Source of the DNA: Defluviitaleaceae bacterium
Lineage (GTDB): Bacteria; Bacillota; Clostridia; Lachnospirales; WQUN01
Length of the DNA stretch: 43,833 nt
Assembly: GCA_009786535.1 (NCBI GenBank)
Contig: WQRX01000029.1
Location: 1 to 43,833 of the forward strand
Reading direction: 5' to 3'
A program made the translations under genes and the position numbers. The notes below the pieces were generated by a model. That model made no database searches. It had not been told where the DNA came from and saw only the letters and a list, made by a program, of their open reading frames with translations. Positions 15,866-24,590 of this stretch are shown here, in pieces; within the stretch, counting starts at the first letter, position 1, and the number at the start of each line of letters is the position of its first letter.

Positions 15866-17248
15866 TTAGATATCTTCTGCCCAGCGCAGCAGCAGCGCAC
15901 CCGGTAGTATGGCTATCCACACAAAGGGGACGGAACGGAAGGGCGAAGCAAGCACTTCGATTAGCACATTATCGGGTATCACCCGCCACAGCAGATAAAA
16001 CATACCGCCGCCAAGCACCCCCGCAATGAGTACGTATAAGCAGGCTTTTCCAACACGCGTAATGCGCGTATTGTCGAAAATTTTTACAAAAATCCACATA
16101 AGCAGACTAACAGAAACGGTAGTAAGCAACGTAACACCCAAGGCGCTAAAAAGCACTTCCCACGGCGCACGGGTTAAAATTTGGTTGGCTTGTTCATGTA
16201 TCACGTTAATTGCGCCGCCGTATAAACCGCCAAGCACTACGAGCACAAGCAACCCGCGGCCGGATTCCAACGCGCCCCAGCGATATTCTACGCTAACCGC
16301 GCCGATAATCAACGCAACAAGCGCCAAAATGCCGTAGAGAATACCGCGTAACTGTATTTCGCTTGCAAATGTTTCGCGGTCGAAATTGAATATGCCTGCG
16401 GCAAGCAAAATCGCCGTCACTACCATAAACACGCCTGCGATAGCAGCTTGCAACGCAAGCCCAAAACCCGCACGCGGGTCGCGCCGCTTAATGTCATTTG
16501 GCGGCGGTACATGGCGCTGAATAGGGCGCGAACGCATGGGCGCTGCAACCACCCGCGTAGGCGCACGCGGCGGCTCGCCCGACGAAGTACGGGGAGTCAC
16601 ATCAATACGTGCGGGCAGTGTGGTTTGCGGCTGGTGTTCAATTTCGCTTTGCAGCTGGGAAATTACGTTGCCCGCCGCTTCGCTCATTGCCTTGTAGCCC
16701 GGGGGGATTAACCCCCGCGCCTTGGTTTTATACGCCAGCGCAAGCTTTAACACTTCTATACCCAGCGGGCCGGAATAAGCGCGCACTACTTCTGCTGCGG
16801 CGTCATAATCGTATAGGGTTAAATCCTTGGTGGTGCTTTCGGCACGTTTTACGCCGGAAATAATAAGTCTTAGCCCTTCTTCTATGTTGCGCTGTATTGC
16901 AAAGTCTTCGAGGATGATATTTTTCTTCCAAAGCGGGTGCGTGCCGCCGCACATAATAACGCCCAGCTGCAACATGCCCCAGCCGTCGTTATGGGCGTAG
17001 GCAAGGCGGTTTAGCCATTCCGCCATTTTTGCGGCATTGCCTATGCCGTTATCAATGCCCGAATAATGCCGCGCCAAGTTATATGCGCCCCCTGCGCGAC
17101 CGCCTTCTGCGGCTTTTTCCCACCAATTAACCGCTTCCTCGGGCTTGTTTTGCGTCATTAAAAAATTGCCCCATTGCAACATGGAAACCGTATCGCCTTG
17201 CTCGGCAGCGGTTTGCAATTCCTTTTCGTTGATGGGTTCGTTCACCAT
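15866..17248 (-). CDS. Sel1-like repeat protein with C-terminal membrane domain
   Basis: 460 residues; AAAGGGG is about nine bases before the ATG. Residues about 8-130 contain Sel1/TPR-like repeats (AAEQGDTVSMLQWGNFLM, then EEAVNWWEKAAEGGRAGGAYNLARHY), usually protein-binding scaffolds. A helical segment and a Pro/Arg-rich linker (about 200-255) lead to four or more hydrophobic segments between about 265 and 455. So the repeats probably face the cytoplasm, tethered to the membrane. I do not recognise a named family. It is divergent from the SLH protein gene with paired TATAAT elements between them, and convergent with the tRNA operon. Confidence 0.8.
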   Translation of the reverse strand: MVNEPINEKELQTAAEQGDTVSMLQWGNFLMTQNKPEEAVNWWEKAAEGGRAGGAYNLARHYSGIDNGIGNAAKMAEWLNRLAYAHNDGWGMLQLGVIMCGGTHPLWKKNIILEDFAIQRNIEEGLRLIISGVKRAESTTKDLTLYDYDAAAEVVRAYSGPLGIEVLKLALAYKTKARGLIPPGYKAMSEAAGNVISQLQSEIEHQPQTTLPARIDVTPRTSSGEPPRAPTRVVAAPMRSRPIQRHVPPPNDIKRRDPRAGFGLALQAAIAGVFMVVTAILLAAGIFNFDRETFASEIQLRGILYGILALVALIIGAVSVEYRWGALESGRGLLVLVVLGGLYGGAINVIHEQANQILTRAPWEVLFSALGVTLLTTVSVSLLMWIFVKIFDNTRITRVGKACLYVLIAGVLGGGMFYLLWRVIPDNVLIEVLASPFRSVPFVWIAILPGALLLRWAEDI

Positions 17249-17371
17249 ATGTAGCGTCCCCTTTGCTTATACATGCTTCTATTATATGGAAATATTTAAG
17301 ATTGTAAATCTTTTTGCCGAAGTATAATAAAATATGTGTGTTATAATGATGTAAAAAAAGGCGGCGATGCT

Positions 17372-19618
17372 ATGAAGAAGATACTACATAAGTACATTGT
17401 GCGGATAATGATTGGGGTATTTACGGCAGTTTTAACTATATTATTATTCCCGTCGGCAGTAAACGCTACCCCCATTTCGGCCAACAACCTTACCCTATCT
17501 TCCCAAGCGGGGCAGGTGGGGACGACCTTTCATTTACAAGCCGTAACACAGATACACCCCGCCAATGCTTCTGCCCAGGCGGGCGATGTGGTTTGGTCAC
17601 ATATTGGCGGTAACGCGCCCGGTATTGTGGTTACACCGCTGGGCGGGGTTGCCGTAACGGGAGAAGGTACGGTAACTGTACGCGGCACAATCCCTGCCGC
17701 CGTTAATGGCGGTACCGCCGTAACGCGGGATTTTACACTTACCTTTGCACGGGGCGTGTTCGAAGCCACACTACATGGGTTGGATGCATTGTACGTGAAT
17801 GTATTTACCTACGGCGAAGTGCATTTTGACCTTGAAGACGCCGAACTTCATGCGGAAATTTTTGAAGAAGATTTTCGCCTGTTTGGCTTACCGCCGGGGC
17901 TTATTGCAGATACGCCCCGCAGGGTAAGCGATACACGTGTGGTTGTACCCATTTCGGGTGCGCCTACGTTTGCGATGGGGTATTCCACCTTGCGGGTAAG
18001 CCCCGTCATTGCAGGACGCAACGTAATACGCGGGGTACAACCGCTGGGTGTTTCGCCTACGGAATTTAATTTGCCCGAAATTATTCGCAGCGCAGTTGTA
18101 GCAAACCAGCGCGCAACATTTGACCTAAATCCCGCCAATTTTGCCTTACATCGGGATATACAGGTGCATATTTTATCCAACGAGCAGATTTTACGTGCCG
18201 TTATGTACCGCAATTACCCGCTTATCGAAGGCATCGACTTTAGTGTTATTGGGGAAGATATATTCCGCGTGCATACGCATTTCCTGCGCCAGCTTCCCGT
18301 TGGGGAATGGCCGCTTACCTTTGACATGCGCCAAGGTGCAAGCCCCCAATTTTCTATGGAAATTATTGATACGCGCATTACCGCCCCCCAGGAACCCCGC
18401 CCCGCCAATGTATTAGACACACGGCTGCTTGGCGGCGATGGTGATGCATTAATTTTCATTGACGGTGCGCGCCCCTTGCAATTAAGTGCCTTAAACCTTG
18501 CCGGCGGAAGCGGGCGCATTGTACCTGCGTTACAAGACGGGCGCGCTTCATTATGGCTCCGCGCTGATATTTTAAACGACTTGGGGCATCGCTACCCCCA
18601 CGCTACGTTGGAAATACACACCCGCTTAGGCACACTGCGCTTCCCCGCGGCACTTTTGGATATTTTGCGCGATGCACGGCTTGCCGTCGCCTTAGAGCGG
18701 TTGGACTTAGACCAGGTATATGTACGCATCACACTCACCGATATGAGCAACAACGCGCAATTGCTTTCACGCGTGCAGCAAGTTTTCGCCGGCGGGCAGG
18801 TGCTTTCCCCGTTGGTGGACGTGACGATAGAGTTGATTCGGCGGTCGGATATGCAGGTATTTTTCACCGTATTGGAATTTACGCGCCCCATTGAGTGGAT
18901 ACAAAGCATTATGCCTACCACAGGCATTGTGCGCTATGGCGCGTTTTGGTTTAATCCCTCCCCCCCGCGGCTGGAATTTGCGCCCCATCGTCCCCACGGG
19001 GCAAACGAGGTGCTTATCCGCTCCATTTACACGGGTGTGCATGGTATTATCAATAATGGCGCGATTATTAACGATTTAGCACACGACAATTGGGGCTTTG
19101 CGCATAGCAGCGTTGCCGCAAATACCGGCTTGGTGCAAGCGCAAAACGGCATTCTTGCACCCCACGCAACCATTACCCGTGCGGAATTTATTCAGCTGTT
19201 ATCCTTTGCCATGCAGCTGCCAAGCCACCGCCCAATGCCCGAATTTTATGCAGACGTGCCCGCAAACCATTGGGCGTTTGACCCCATTGCCCGCGCGCGC
19301 TTTGCGGGTTTATTGGACGGAGAAGTAAACTTCCGCCCCAATGCACCCATCACACGACAGGAAATGATATCCATTACGGCATCGGCAATTATGCACAGCC
19401 GACGCGAACGCGCCCCCATAGATAAACCGCTGGAGCACCACATTGTTGACCACCACGAAATTGCCGCCCAGCACCGTTTTGCGGTACAAACGGCGCTTAA
19501 TTACGAAATTTTCCGCGGCTTGCCCGACAATACCTTCCGCCCCAATATTCATGCCACACGGTTAGAGGCAGTGGCTGTAATTGTTGAGCTTGCGCGGGTG
19601 GTTGGAAATTTAATTTAG
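17372..19618 (+). CDS. Secreted S-layer homology (SLH) domain protein
   Basis: 748 residues from the ATG at 17372 (MKKILHKY), which follows AAAGGCGG. A basic N-terminus and hydrophobic core end in a signal-peptidase site around PSAVNA (residue 32). The long middle part (about 33-560) is beta-rich, Ig-like in character, without a catalytic motif. The C-terminus holds three SLH-type repeats: one around WGFAHSSVAANTG with ITRAEFIQLL, one at FYADVPANHWAFDPI with ITRQEMISI, and one at FRGLPDNTFRPN with ATRLEAVAVI. SLH repeats bind pyruvylated secondary cell-wall polymer, so this is a surface-anchored protein. TATAAT sequences at 17323 and 17342 may belong to its promoter. The stop overlaps the ribosome site of the next gene. 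Confidence 0.9.
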   Translation: MKKILHKYIVRIMIGVFTAVLTILLFPSAVNATPISANNLTLSSQAGQVGTTFHLQAVTQIHPANASAQAGDVVWSHIGGNAPGIVVTPLGGVAVTGEGTVTVRGTIPAAVNGGTAVTRDFTLTFARGVFEATLHGLDALYVNVFTYGEVHFDLEDAELHAEIFEEDFRLFGLPPGLIADTPRRVSDTRVVVPISGAPTFAMGYSTLRVSPVIAGRNVIRGVQPLGVSPTEFNLPEIIRSAVVANQRATFDLNPANFALHRDIQVHILSNEQILRAVMYRNYPLIEGIDFSVIGEDIFRVHTHFLRQLPVGEWPLTFDMRQGASPQFSMEIIDTRITAPQEPRPANVLDTRLLGGDGDALIFIDGARPLQLSALNLAGGSGRIVPALQDGRASLWLRADILNDLGHRYPHATLEIHTRLGTLRFPAALLDILRDARLAVALERLDLDQVYVRITLTDMSNNAQLLSRVQQVFAGGQVLSPLVDVTIELIRRSDMQVFFTVLEFTRPIEWIQSIMPTTGIVRYGAFWFNPSPPRLEFAPHRPHGANEVLIRSIYTGVHGIINNGAIINDLAHDNWGFAHSSVAANTGLVQAQNGILAPHATITRAEFIQLLSFAMQLPSHRPMPEFYADVPANHWAFDPIARARFAGLLDGEVNFRPNAPITRQEMISITASAIMHSRRERAPIDKPLEHHIVDHHEIAAQHRFAVQTALNYEIFRGLPDNTFRPNIHATRLEAVAVIVELARVVGNLI

Positions 19619-19628
19619 GAGGAAGCAC

Positions 19629-20459
19629 ATGAAATTTATTACATTAAACAACGGAATTAACATGCCCATGCTTGGCTTTGGGGTGTATGGTCTGGAAGAA
19701 GGCGCGCAGTGCGTAAACACGGTGCGTTTCGCTATCGAAACAGGCTACCGCAGTATTGACACGGCATCGGGGTATGATAATGAAAAATCGGTGGGACAGG
19801 CAATACGCGAAAGCGGCGTTGCACGGGATGATATTTTCCTCACCACTAAGCTGGGCAACGGCGCCCAGCGCGAAGGCACGGTGCAAGCCGCCTTTGATGA
19901 ATCCCTTGCGAAGCTGGGCTTGGATTATATAGATTTATATATTATTCACTGGCCGTGCCCGGGGCATTTTGAAGCGGCGTGGCTTGCGCTGGAAAAAATC
20001 CAAGCATCGGGCAAGGTACGTGCGGTGGGGGTTAGCAACTTCCAAGCTCACCATATTGAAACGATTAAAAAAACGTGGGCATTTGCCCCCGCCCTTAACC
20101 AAATTGAGCTGCACCCCTTGCTTACGCAAAAACCGCTCATAAATTTTTGCCGCGAAAACGGCATCGCCCCGCAGGCGTGGAGTCCCCTTGGCGGCAACCG
20201 CCCGCTGCAGGAGCGAATTTTTACCAGCCCTGCCGTTTCACGCTTGGCGGAAAAATATAGCAAATCCCCTGCGCAAATTGTGCTGCGCTGGAATATCGAG
20301 TGCGGGGTAGTGACCATTCCCAAATCCGCCAACGAAGACCGCATTACACAAAATTTTAATATCTTCGACTTCGCCCTTACCCCGCAGGAAATGACGGAGA
20401 TTGACGCATTAAACGAAAACCTTCGCGGCGGACCGGACCCCGATAATTTTAATTTTTAA
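19629..20459 (+). CDS. Aldo/keto reductase
   Basis: 276 residues with TTAGGAGG overlapping the SLH gene stop, spaced eight bases from the ATG. The aldo/keto reductase tetrad is intact: Asp44 (SIDTAS), Tyr49 (GYDNE), Lys74 (LTTKLG) and His107 (IIHWPCP). GVSNFQAHHIE, NQIELHPLL and IPKSANEDRI complete the cofactor pocket. Cytoplasmic NAD(P)H-dependent carbonyl reduction is expected, with broad substrates such as 2,5-diketo-gluconate or methylglyoxal analogues; the true substrate cannot be read from sequence. It may be co-transcribed with the SLH gene, though a functional link is not obvious. Confidence 0.93.
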   Translation: MKFITLNNGINMPMLGFGVYGLEEGAQCVNTVRFAIETGYRSIDTASGYDNEKSVGQAIRESGVARDDIFLTTKLGNGAQREGTVQAAFDESLAKLGLDYIDLYIIHWPCPGHFEAAWLALEKIQASGKVRAVGVSNFQAHHIETIKKTWAFAPALNQIELHPLLTQKPLINFCRENGIAPQAWSPLGGNRPLQERIFTSPAVSRLAEKYSKSPAQIVLRWNIECGVVTIPKSANEDRITQNFNIFDFALTPQEMTEIDALNENLRGGPDPDNFNF

Positions 20460-20468
20460 TTAATTGGG

Positions 20469-20474
20469 TATACT
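20469..20474 (+). promoter_or_regulatory. Putative -10 element placing the gpr transcript start at its ATG
   Basis: TATACT lies seven bases before the ATG of gpr, so transcription would begin at about 20481, the A of ATG. No recognisable -35 hexamer or ribosome binding site is present. Tentative; it does not clearly match the sigma-G consensus expected for a forespore gene. Confidence 0.35.
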
Positions 20475-20480
20475 GTCTGT

Positions 20481-21425
20481 ATGACAAATCCTAATTATTA
20501 CACCGACCTTGCGTTGGAAAACCACGAGCAGCTGCAAGACGATAGCGGCGTGGAGGTAACCGTCGAGGAGGACGAAACCCTTGGCGCAACCGTTACGTGG
20601 GTAGAAATTACAAACCCAACGGGTTCAAACGCTATGGGCAAACCCATTGGCAATTACATTACGCTGGAATGCAGCGCAATGAAAACCCCCGACCCTGCCG
20701 CTCACGAGGAGATTAGTAAAATACTGGCGCGCAAATTAAGCGCGCTTTTTCCGTTGGAAGAAGATACAACCATTCTTGTGGTGGGCTTAGGCAACTGGCA
20801 AGTTACGCCCGACGCGCTGGGTCCGCAGGTATGCGAGCGAATGCTCGTTACCCGCCACCTGCAGGACGAAATGCCGCCCGAATTGCAAGGGCGCGTGCGC
20901 CGCGTAGCCGCCCTGCGCCCGGGCGTAATGGGGCTAACGGGCATTGAAACGGCAGAAATTATCCTGGGTGTTGCAAAACGCGTTAAACCCGATTTAATTA
21001 TTGCAATAGATGCCCTTGCCGCGCGCAAAACCTCACGGGTGAATACGACTATTCAAATTTCCGACACGGGCATAAGCCCGGGTGCCGGGCTTGGCAACAA
21101 ACGCACGCCCCTAAACCACAAAACGGTGGGCGTTCCCGTAGTTGCGATAGGTGTACCCACGGTGGTGGACGCGGCAACACTGGTCAACGACACCATGGAT
21201 AACTTACTGCACACGCTGGAATTGCACACATTAGACGCAATGGATATCGACGCCCGCTACGCCCTTATAAAAAATGTGCTGGACCCCGAAGCAGGCAACA
21301 TGTTTGTTACCCCAAAGGAAGTAGACGCCGTAATTACGCGGCTGGCGCACATTATCGCCAATGCGTTAAATATCGCCCTGCACCCGGGGATAACGGTGGA
21401 GGATGTTGGGCGGTATTTATCTTGA
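20481..21425 (+). CDS. gpr: Germination (spore) protease GPR
   Basis: 314 residues. Family motifs are unmistakable: VVGLGNWQVTPDALGP, PGVMGLTGIET, IAIDALAAR, IQISDTGISPGAGLGNKR and GVPTVVDA. Asp111 and Asp177 correspond to the essential Asp127 and Asp193 of the Bacillus megaterium enzyme. GPR is made as a zymogen in the forespore and degrades small acid-soluble spore proteins on germination; the N-terminal YYTDLALE matches the autoprocessing region (TD/LA), with a shorter propeptide than in Bacillus. It is also shorter overall than Bacillus GPR (about 370). No ribosome site precedes the ATG. Presence implies an endospore former. Confidence 0.95.
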   Translation: MTNPNYYTDLALENHEQLQDDSGVEVTVEEDETLGATVTWVEITNPTGSNAMGKPIGNYITLECSAMKTPDPAAHEEISKILARKLSALFPLEEDTTILVVGLGNWQVTPDALGPQVCERMLVTRHLQDEMPPELQGRVRRVAALRPGVMGLTGIETAEIILGVAKRVKPDLIIAIDALAARKTSRVNTTIQISDTGISPGAGLGNKRTPLNHKTVGVPVVAIGVPTVVDAATLVNDTMDNLLHTLELHTLDAMDIDARYALIKNVLDPEAGNMFVTPKEVDAVITRLAHIIANALNIALHPGITVEDVGRYLS

Positions 21426-21435
21426 CGAAGGTATT

Positions 21436-22080
21436 CTAGGGCTGTTCCACCACGCCGCGCCATACGGGGGCGGCGTTTTTGCGCAGGGCGTCCAGTTCAT
21501 TGTCGAGCATTGCCAAATTGCCGTGGCGGTTGGGCAGCAGGCGGTGCAGGTTGGGCAGGTAATAAACCTCGGCGTAGAAGTCCGCGCCTTCTTGTTGGGC
21601 AGAGAGTGCCAGACCGCCGGATGTACCTGTGGCGCGGTTGTCCCTATTGAATGCAATGCGCAAAAACCACCCAAGGAGCGATTCCGTATAATTGTAAAAA
21701 ACCAGCCGCACCGCTTCCCCGTTACGGTAAATGGTGCGCCCGTACATATGCAAATTACCCGAAAAACCTTGGGTGCGCAGGAATAATTCTGTATGGCGCA
21801 CTTCACCTTCCTGCGCCCAATTATGGGTGTCTATTGCCCGCCAGGATGTACCTGTGGGGTTTCCTTCATCATCGTAGGTACGTAGGGTTGCGGTAAAGCC
21901 TGTTTCCACCCACATGCGCCCCGGGTCAAAGGGAATGGCGAGGATGTGCCAATTATGGGTAACCAGCGCAAACAGGCACACAAGGGCAATAAACCCGCTT
22001 ACCCAAGCAAGCACCCTCCGTTTAGTAATGCGCCGCGTTTTTACTTTAATTAAATCCTTTGCGATATAGGCTTTCATCAT
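21436..22080 (-). CDS. Membrane-anchored paralogue of the anti-sigma factor, without zinc finger
   Basis: 214 residues. The first residues (MMKAYIAKDLIKV) resemble the start of the upstream anti-sigma factor, but the His/Cys zinc-binding domain is missing. One membrane segment (about 24-44) is followed by an extracytoplasmic domain that shares RNGEAVRLVFYNYTESL-like and EVYYLP-like blocks with the upstream gene, so the two arose by duplication. It starts 21 bases after that gene with GGAGG nearby and is the last gene of the sigma operon, convergent with gpr. It may modulate the anti-sigma factor or sense the same signal; this is inference. Confidence 0.78.
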   Translation of the reverse strand: MMKAYIAKDLIKVKTRRITKRRVLAWVSGFIALVCLFALVTHNWHILAIPFDPGRMWVETGFTATLRTYDDEGNPTGTSWRAIDTHNWAQEGEVRHTELFLRTQGFSGNLHMYGRTIYRNGEAVRLVFYNYTESLLGWFLRIAFNRDNRATGTSGGLALSAQQEGADFYAEVYYLPNLHRLLPNRHGNLAMLDNELDALRKNAAPVWRGVVEQP

Positions 22081-22101
22081 TTACCTCCTTGGGCTTGTGC
22101 T

Positions 22102-22881
22102 TTAATTTGTGCCTGCCCATATACGTGTTGCGTTGGCGCGTTGTGCGTCAAAGCTTTCGTCGCTTAGGTTGCCCAGCCGCACGATGTTACGCACGGGAAG
22201 GTAGTAAATTTCAATGCGTTTGGGCGTGGGGTGGGCGGTTTGAAAGTCGTCTCCGTAGATACTCGTCCCCGTAAAGCTGCCCCCGTTCGACCAATTAACC
22301 GCTTCGATATTAAAGAATAGACTGTCCCACAGAGTTTCTGTCTTGTGGATAAACACCACCCGTACCCGTTCACCATCGCGATACAAATCGCGCCCGCGGG
22401 CATTTGTACCCGTATTGCCAAAGTTTTGCCATGCAAAATACGCCGTTTCCCGTGTATGCAGCACCGTATATTCGGGGGGGAACAGCCACGCCGTGCCCGC
22501 CCATGAAATTTCCCCTGTGGGGCTTTGCACCACCACTTCGTCGCGGATTTCCACAAACATGCGGTTTGCGTCAAACGTAATGGGCACGCGCCATTGGTGC
22601 GCAAAGATAAGCACAGCCACCAGCGCCACCACTAAGGAAAGTACCGCTGCCGTTACATTACGGCGGAAAATCCTGCCCCGTAGCTTTTGCAAGAAGTTGG
22701 GGGGGGGGGTGTTAGGCAAGCCTTCGGGCAAGGCTTCGGATATAGGCGCTGTCATTTGCGCGTGTATCCTGCGGCAGTGGGAGCATTCTTCCAGGTGCGC
22801 GGTAATGTCGGCGTTGGTTTTTTTACAGGTTAGCCCGTCGATAAAGGCGGGCAGCAGCTCTTTTACAATATAGCATTTCAT
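22102..22881 (-). CDS. Zinc-finger anti-sigma factor (RsiW-like), single-pass membrane protein
   Basis: 259 residues. The N-terminal zf-HC2 domain carries HLEECSHC (His-x3-Cys-x2-Cys, about residues 30-37), the zinc-binding anti-sigma signature. A membrane segment lies at about 75-97 and an extracytoplasmic sensor domain of about 160 residues follows. Its ATG overlaps the stop of the sigma gene (ATGA), so production is coupled to the factor it should inhibit. Family knowledge: such proteins hold an ECF sigma factor at the membrane until proteolysis releases it. A divergent HtrA protease nearby may take part in envelope-stress signalling. Confidence 0.87.
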   Translation of the reverse strand: MKCYIVKELLPAFIDGLTCKKTNADITAHLEECSHCRRIHAQMTAPISEALPEGLPNTPPPNFLQKLRGRIFRRNVTAAVLSLVVALVAVLIFAHQWRVPITFDANRMFVEIRDEVVVQSPTGEISWAGTAWLFPPEYTVLHTRETAYFAWQNFGNTGTNARGRDLYRDGERVRVVFIHKTETLWDSLFFNIEAVNWSNGGSFTGTSIYGDDFQTAHPTPKRIEIYYLPVRNIVRLGNLSDESFDAQRANATRIWAGTN

Positions 22882-23360
22882 TGCAATTCCTCCGCGATTT
22901 TCATTTTAGCGCGGTAGAAGGTGACCCGCGCCCAGTTTTCCGTTTTCCCTAATATTTCCCCTATTTCTGCGAAGGAAAATTCCCCCGTTAAACGCAAGTG
23001 AACCACCTCGCGCATGGAGTCGGGCAAAACGTGTATTGCTTTGTACAGCGCGGTTTTGTCCGCGTTTTGCATTGCCGCTTCCTCGGGCAGCCGGTAACAA
23101 TCTGTTACCGGTTGGTCATCCAATTCAACGCGTTTGTAGCGCGCATTTTTCGCCAGGTGCCTGTACCACATGTGCTTGGCTATCGAACACAGCCACACCC
23201 GCAATTTACAACGCCCGTCGTAGCTTTTTATCGTGCGCATTGCACGAAAAAAGGTTTCCTGCGTCAACTCTTCCGAGATGTCCGCATCGTGGGTTAGGCT
23301 GTACAGGTAACGGTATACGTCCTGCGCATGTGCGATATATGCGTTTTCGATATCGGTCAT
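22878..23360 (-). CDS. ECF-type RNA polymerase sigma factor
   Basis: 160 residues from the ATG at 23360, which has GTAGGAG six bases upstream; a longer frame to 23444 has no such site. Region 2 includes DVYRYLYSLTHDADISEELTQETFFRA and region 4 includes MREVVHLRLTGEFSFAEIGEILGKTENWARVTFYRAK. It lacks sigma regions 1 and 3, as in the extracytoplasmic-function group. It heads the operon sigma/anti-sigma/anti-sigma paralogue. About 147 bases separate its start from the divergent HtrA gene, so a shared control region is likely. Target genes are unknown; autoregulation is typical. Confidence 0.92.
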   Translation of the reverse strand: MTDIENAYIAHAQDVYRYLYSLTHDADISEELTQETFFRAMRTIKSYDGRCKLRVWLCSIAKHMWYRHLAKNARYKRVELDDQPVTDCYRLPEEAAMQNADKTALYKAIHVLPDSMREVVHLRLTGEFSFAEIGEILGKTENWARVTFYRAKMKIAEELQ

Positions 23361-23507
23361 GTTTTCTCCTACGGGGAAGGTTAAAGCAAATCTTTCACAC
23401 TTATATATCCGCCTTGTGCGCAATTCGTTACAAATTTGCCACAAATTTTCGCGGATTTTTTTCGCGGCTTCCTATATAATGCATTTAATCAAAAAGGAGT
23501 TGAGAAG

Positions 23508-24590
23508 ATGAAAGCGATAAAAACGATGGTAACGGTATTATGCGTGATAACACTGATGGTGGGAAGCGGCTACATAGGCGCGTACATGACACAGCGGAAT
23601 CTTACGGCGCAAGCGGAAGCACCCATACAGGAAACCGCACCTGCGTTTATTAACGGGAGCATCGAAGCGGTGAGCCTTCGCGCCATTGCGGGGCGCGAAA
23701 TGTCTATGCCCGATTTGTTTGACTACGCCAACCCCAGCGTTGTTGCAATCAGCACGCAAATTATGGGACGCAACGCCTTTGGACAGCAGGTGCCGCGCCC
23801 GTCGGCGGGTTCGGGTTTTTTAGTTTCGGCAGACGGTTATATTGTGACAAATAACCACGTGATTGAAAGCGCGCGGGAAATTACCGTGCTTATGCATGAC
23901 GGGCGGGAATTCCCCGCCGAAGTAATAGGGCGCGACCCCCTAACAGACCTTGCAGTGATTAAAATTGATGTGCGCGGCTTCCCGTTTTTGCGGTTTGGTA
24001 ATTCCGACACCGCACGGGTGGGCGAACAGGTAGCCGCTATCGGTAACCCCTTGGGCGAGCTGGCAAATTCCATGACCGTGGGGCACTTGAGTGCCCTAAA
24101 CCGCGACGTTTTTATCGACGGCGCTTATTACAATAAGTTGCAAACCGACGCGGCGGTAAACCGCGGAAATTCCGGCGGTCCGCTGTTAAATGCCTTTGGA
24201 GAGGTAATTGGCGTAGTAAGCGCAAAGCATGCGGGTACGGGTATTGAAGGGCTTGGTTTTGCCATACCCGCGACCCAAGCACAGGAAATTACAGCACATC
24301 TTATCGAATACGGCTTTGTGCGCGGGCGGGCGATGCTGGGCGTCACTATTTCCGCCAACCACTCGCAGCGGGTGCAAATTGCCGTGGTTGCGCCAAACAG
24401 TGCCGCCGCCGAAGCGGGTCTTCGCGTAGGGGATATTCTGCTGGAAATTAACGGCGAACCGCTTCACGCCTTCACCGACCTGCGCCGCGCACTGGACAAT
24501 GCCCACCCAAGCGATACTTGGGAAATCCTCGTAAGAAGGCAAGGACAGGAAATAACCCTAGTTGCCGTGCTGGGGGAAGCAGGGGCGTAA
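23508..24590 (+). CDS. HtrA/DegP-like serine protease (S1C) with PDZ domain
   Basis: 360 residues from the ATG at 23508, after AAAAAGGAG. An N-terminal signal anchor (about 7-27) places the rest outside the membrane. The trypsin-like domain has the complete triad His117 (TNNHVIE), Asp147 (LTDLAVIKI) and Ser222 (NRGNSGGPL), followed by one PDZ domain (about 265-350; GLRVGDILLEINGEP). It degrades or refolds damaged extracytoplasmic proteins. A TATAAT at 23475-23480 may be its -10 element. It diverges from the ECF sigma operon, which may control it. A second HtrA is encoded at 40.9 kb. Confidence 0.94.
   Translation: MKAIKTMVTVLCVITLMVGSGYIGAYMTQRNLTAQAEAPIQETAPAFINGSIEAVSLRAIAGREMSMPDLFDYANPSVVAISTQIMGRNAFGQQVPRPSAGSGFLVSADGYIVTNNHVIESAREITVLMHDGREFPAEVIGRDPLTDLAVIKIDVRGFPFLRFGNSDTARVGEQVAAIGNPLGELANSMTVGHLSALNRDVFIDGAYYNKLQTDAAVNRGNSGGPLLNAFGEVIGVVSAKHAGTGIEGLGFAIPATQAQEITAHLIEYGFVRGRAMLGVTISANHSQRVQIAVVAPNSAAAEAGLRVGDILLEINGEPLHAFTDLRRALDNAHPSDTWEILVRRQGQEITLVAVLGEAGA

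Noticed and set aside
23361..23507. ECF-type promoter (TGTAACG on the minus strand) for the first sigma operon
   Set aside because: The -35-like sequence is present but no matching -10 at the right spacing could be identified.
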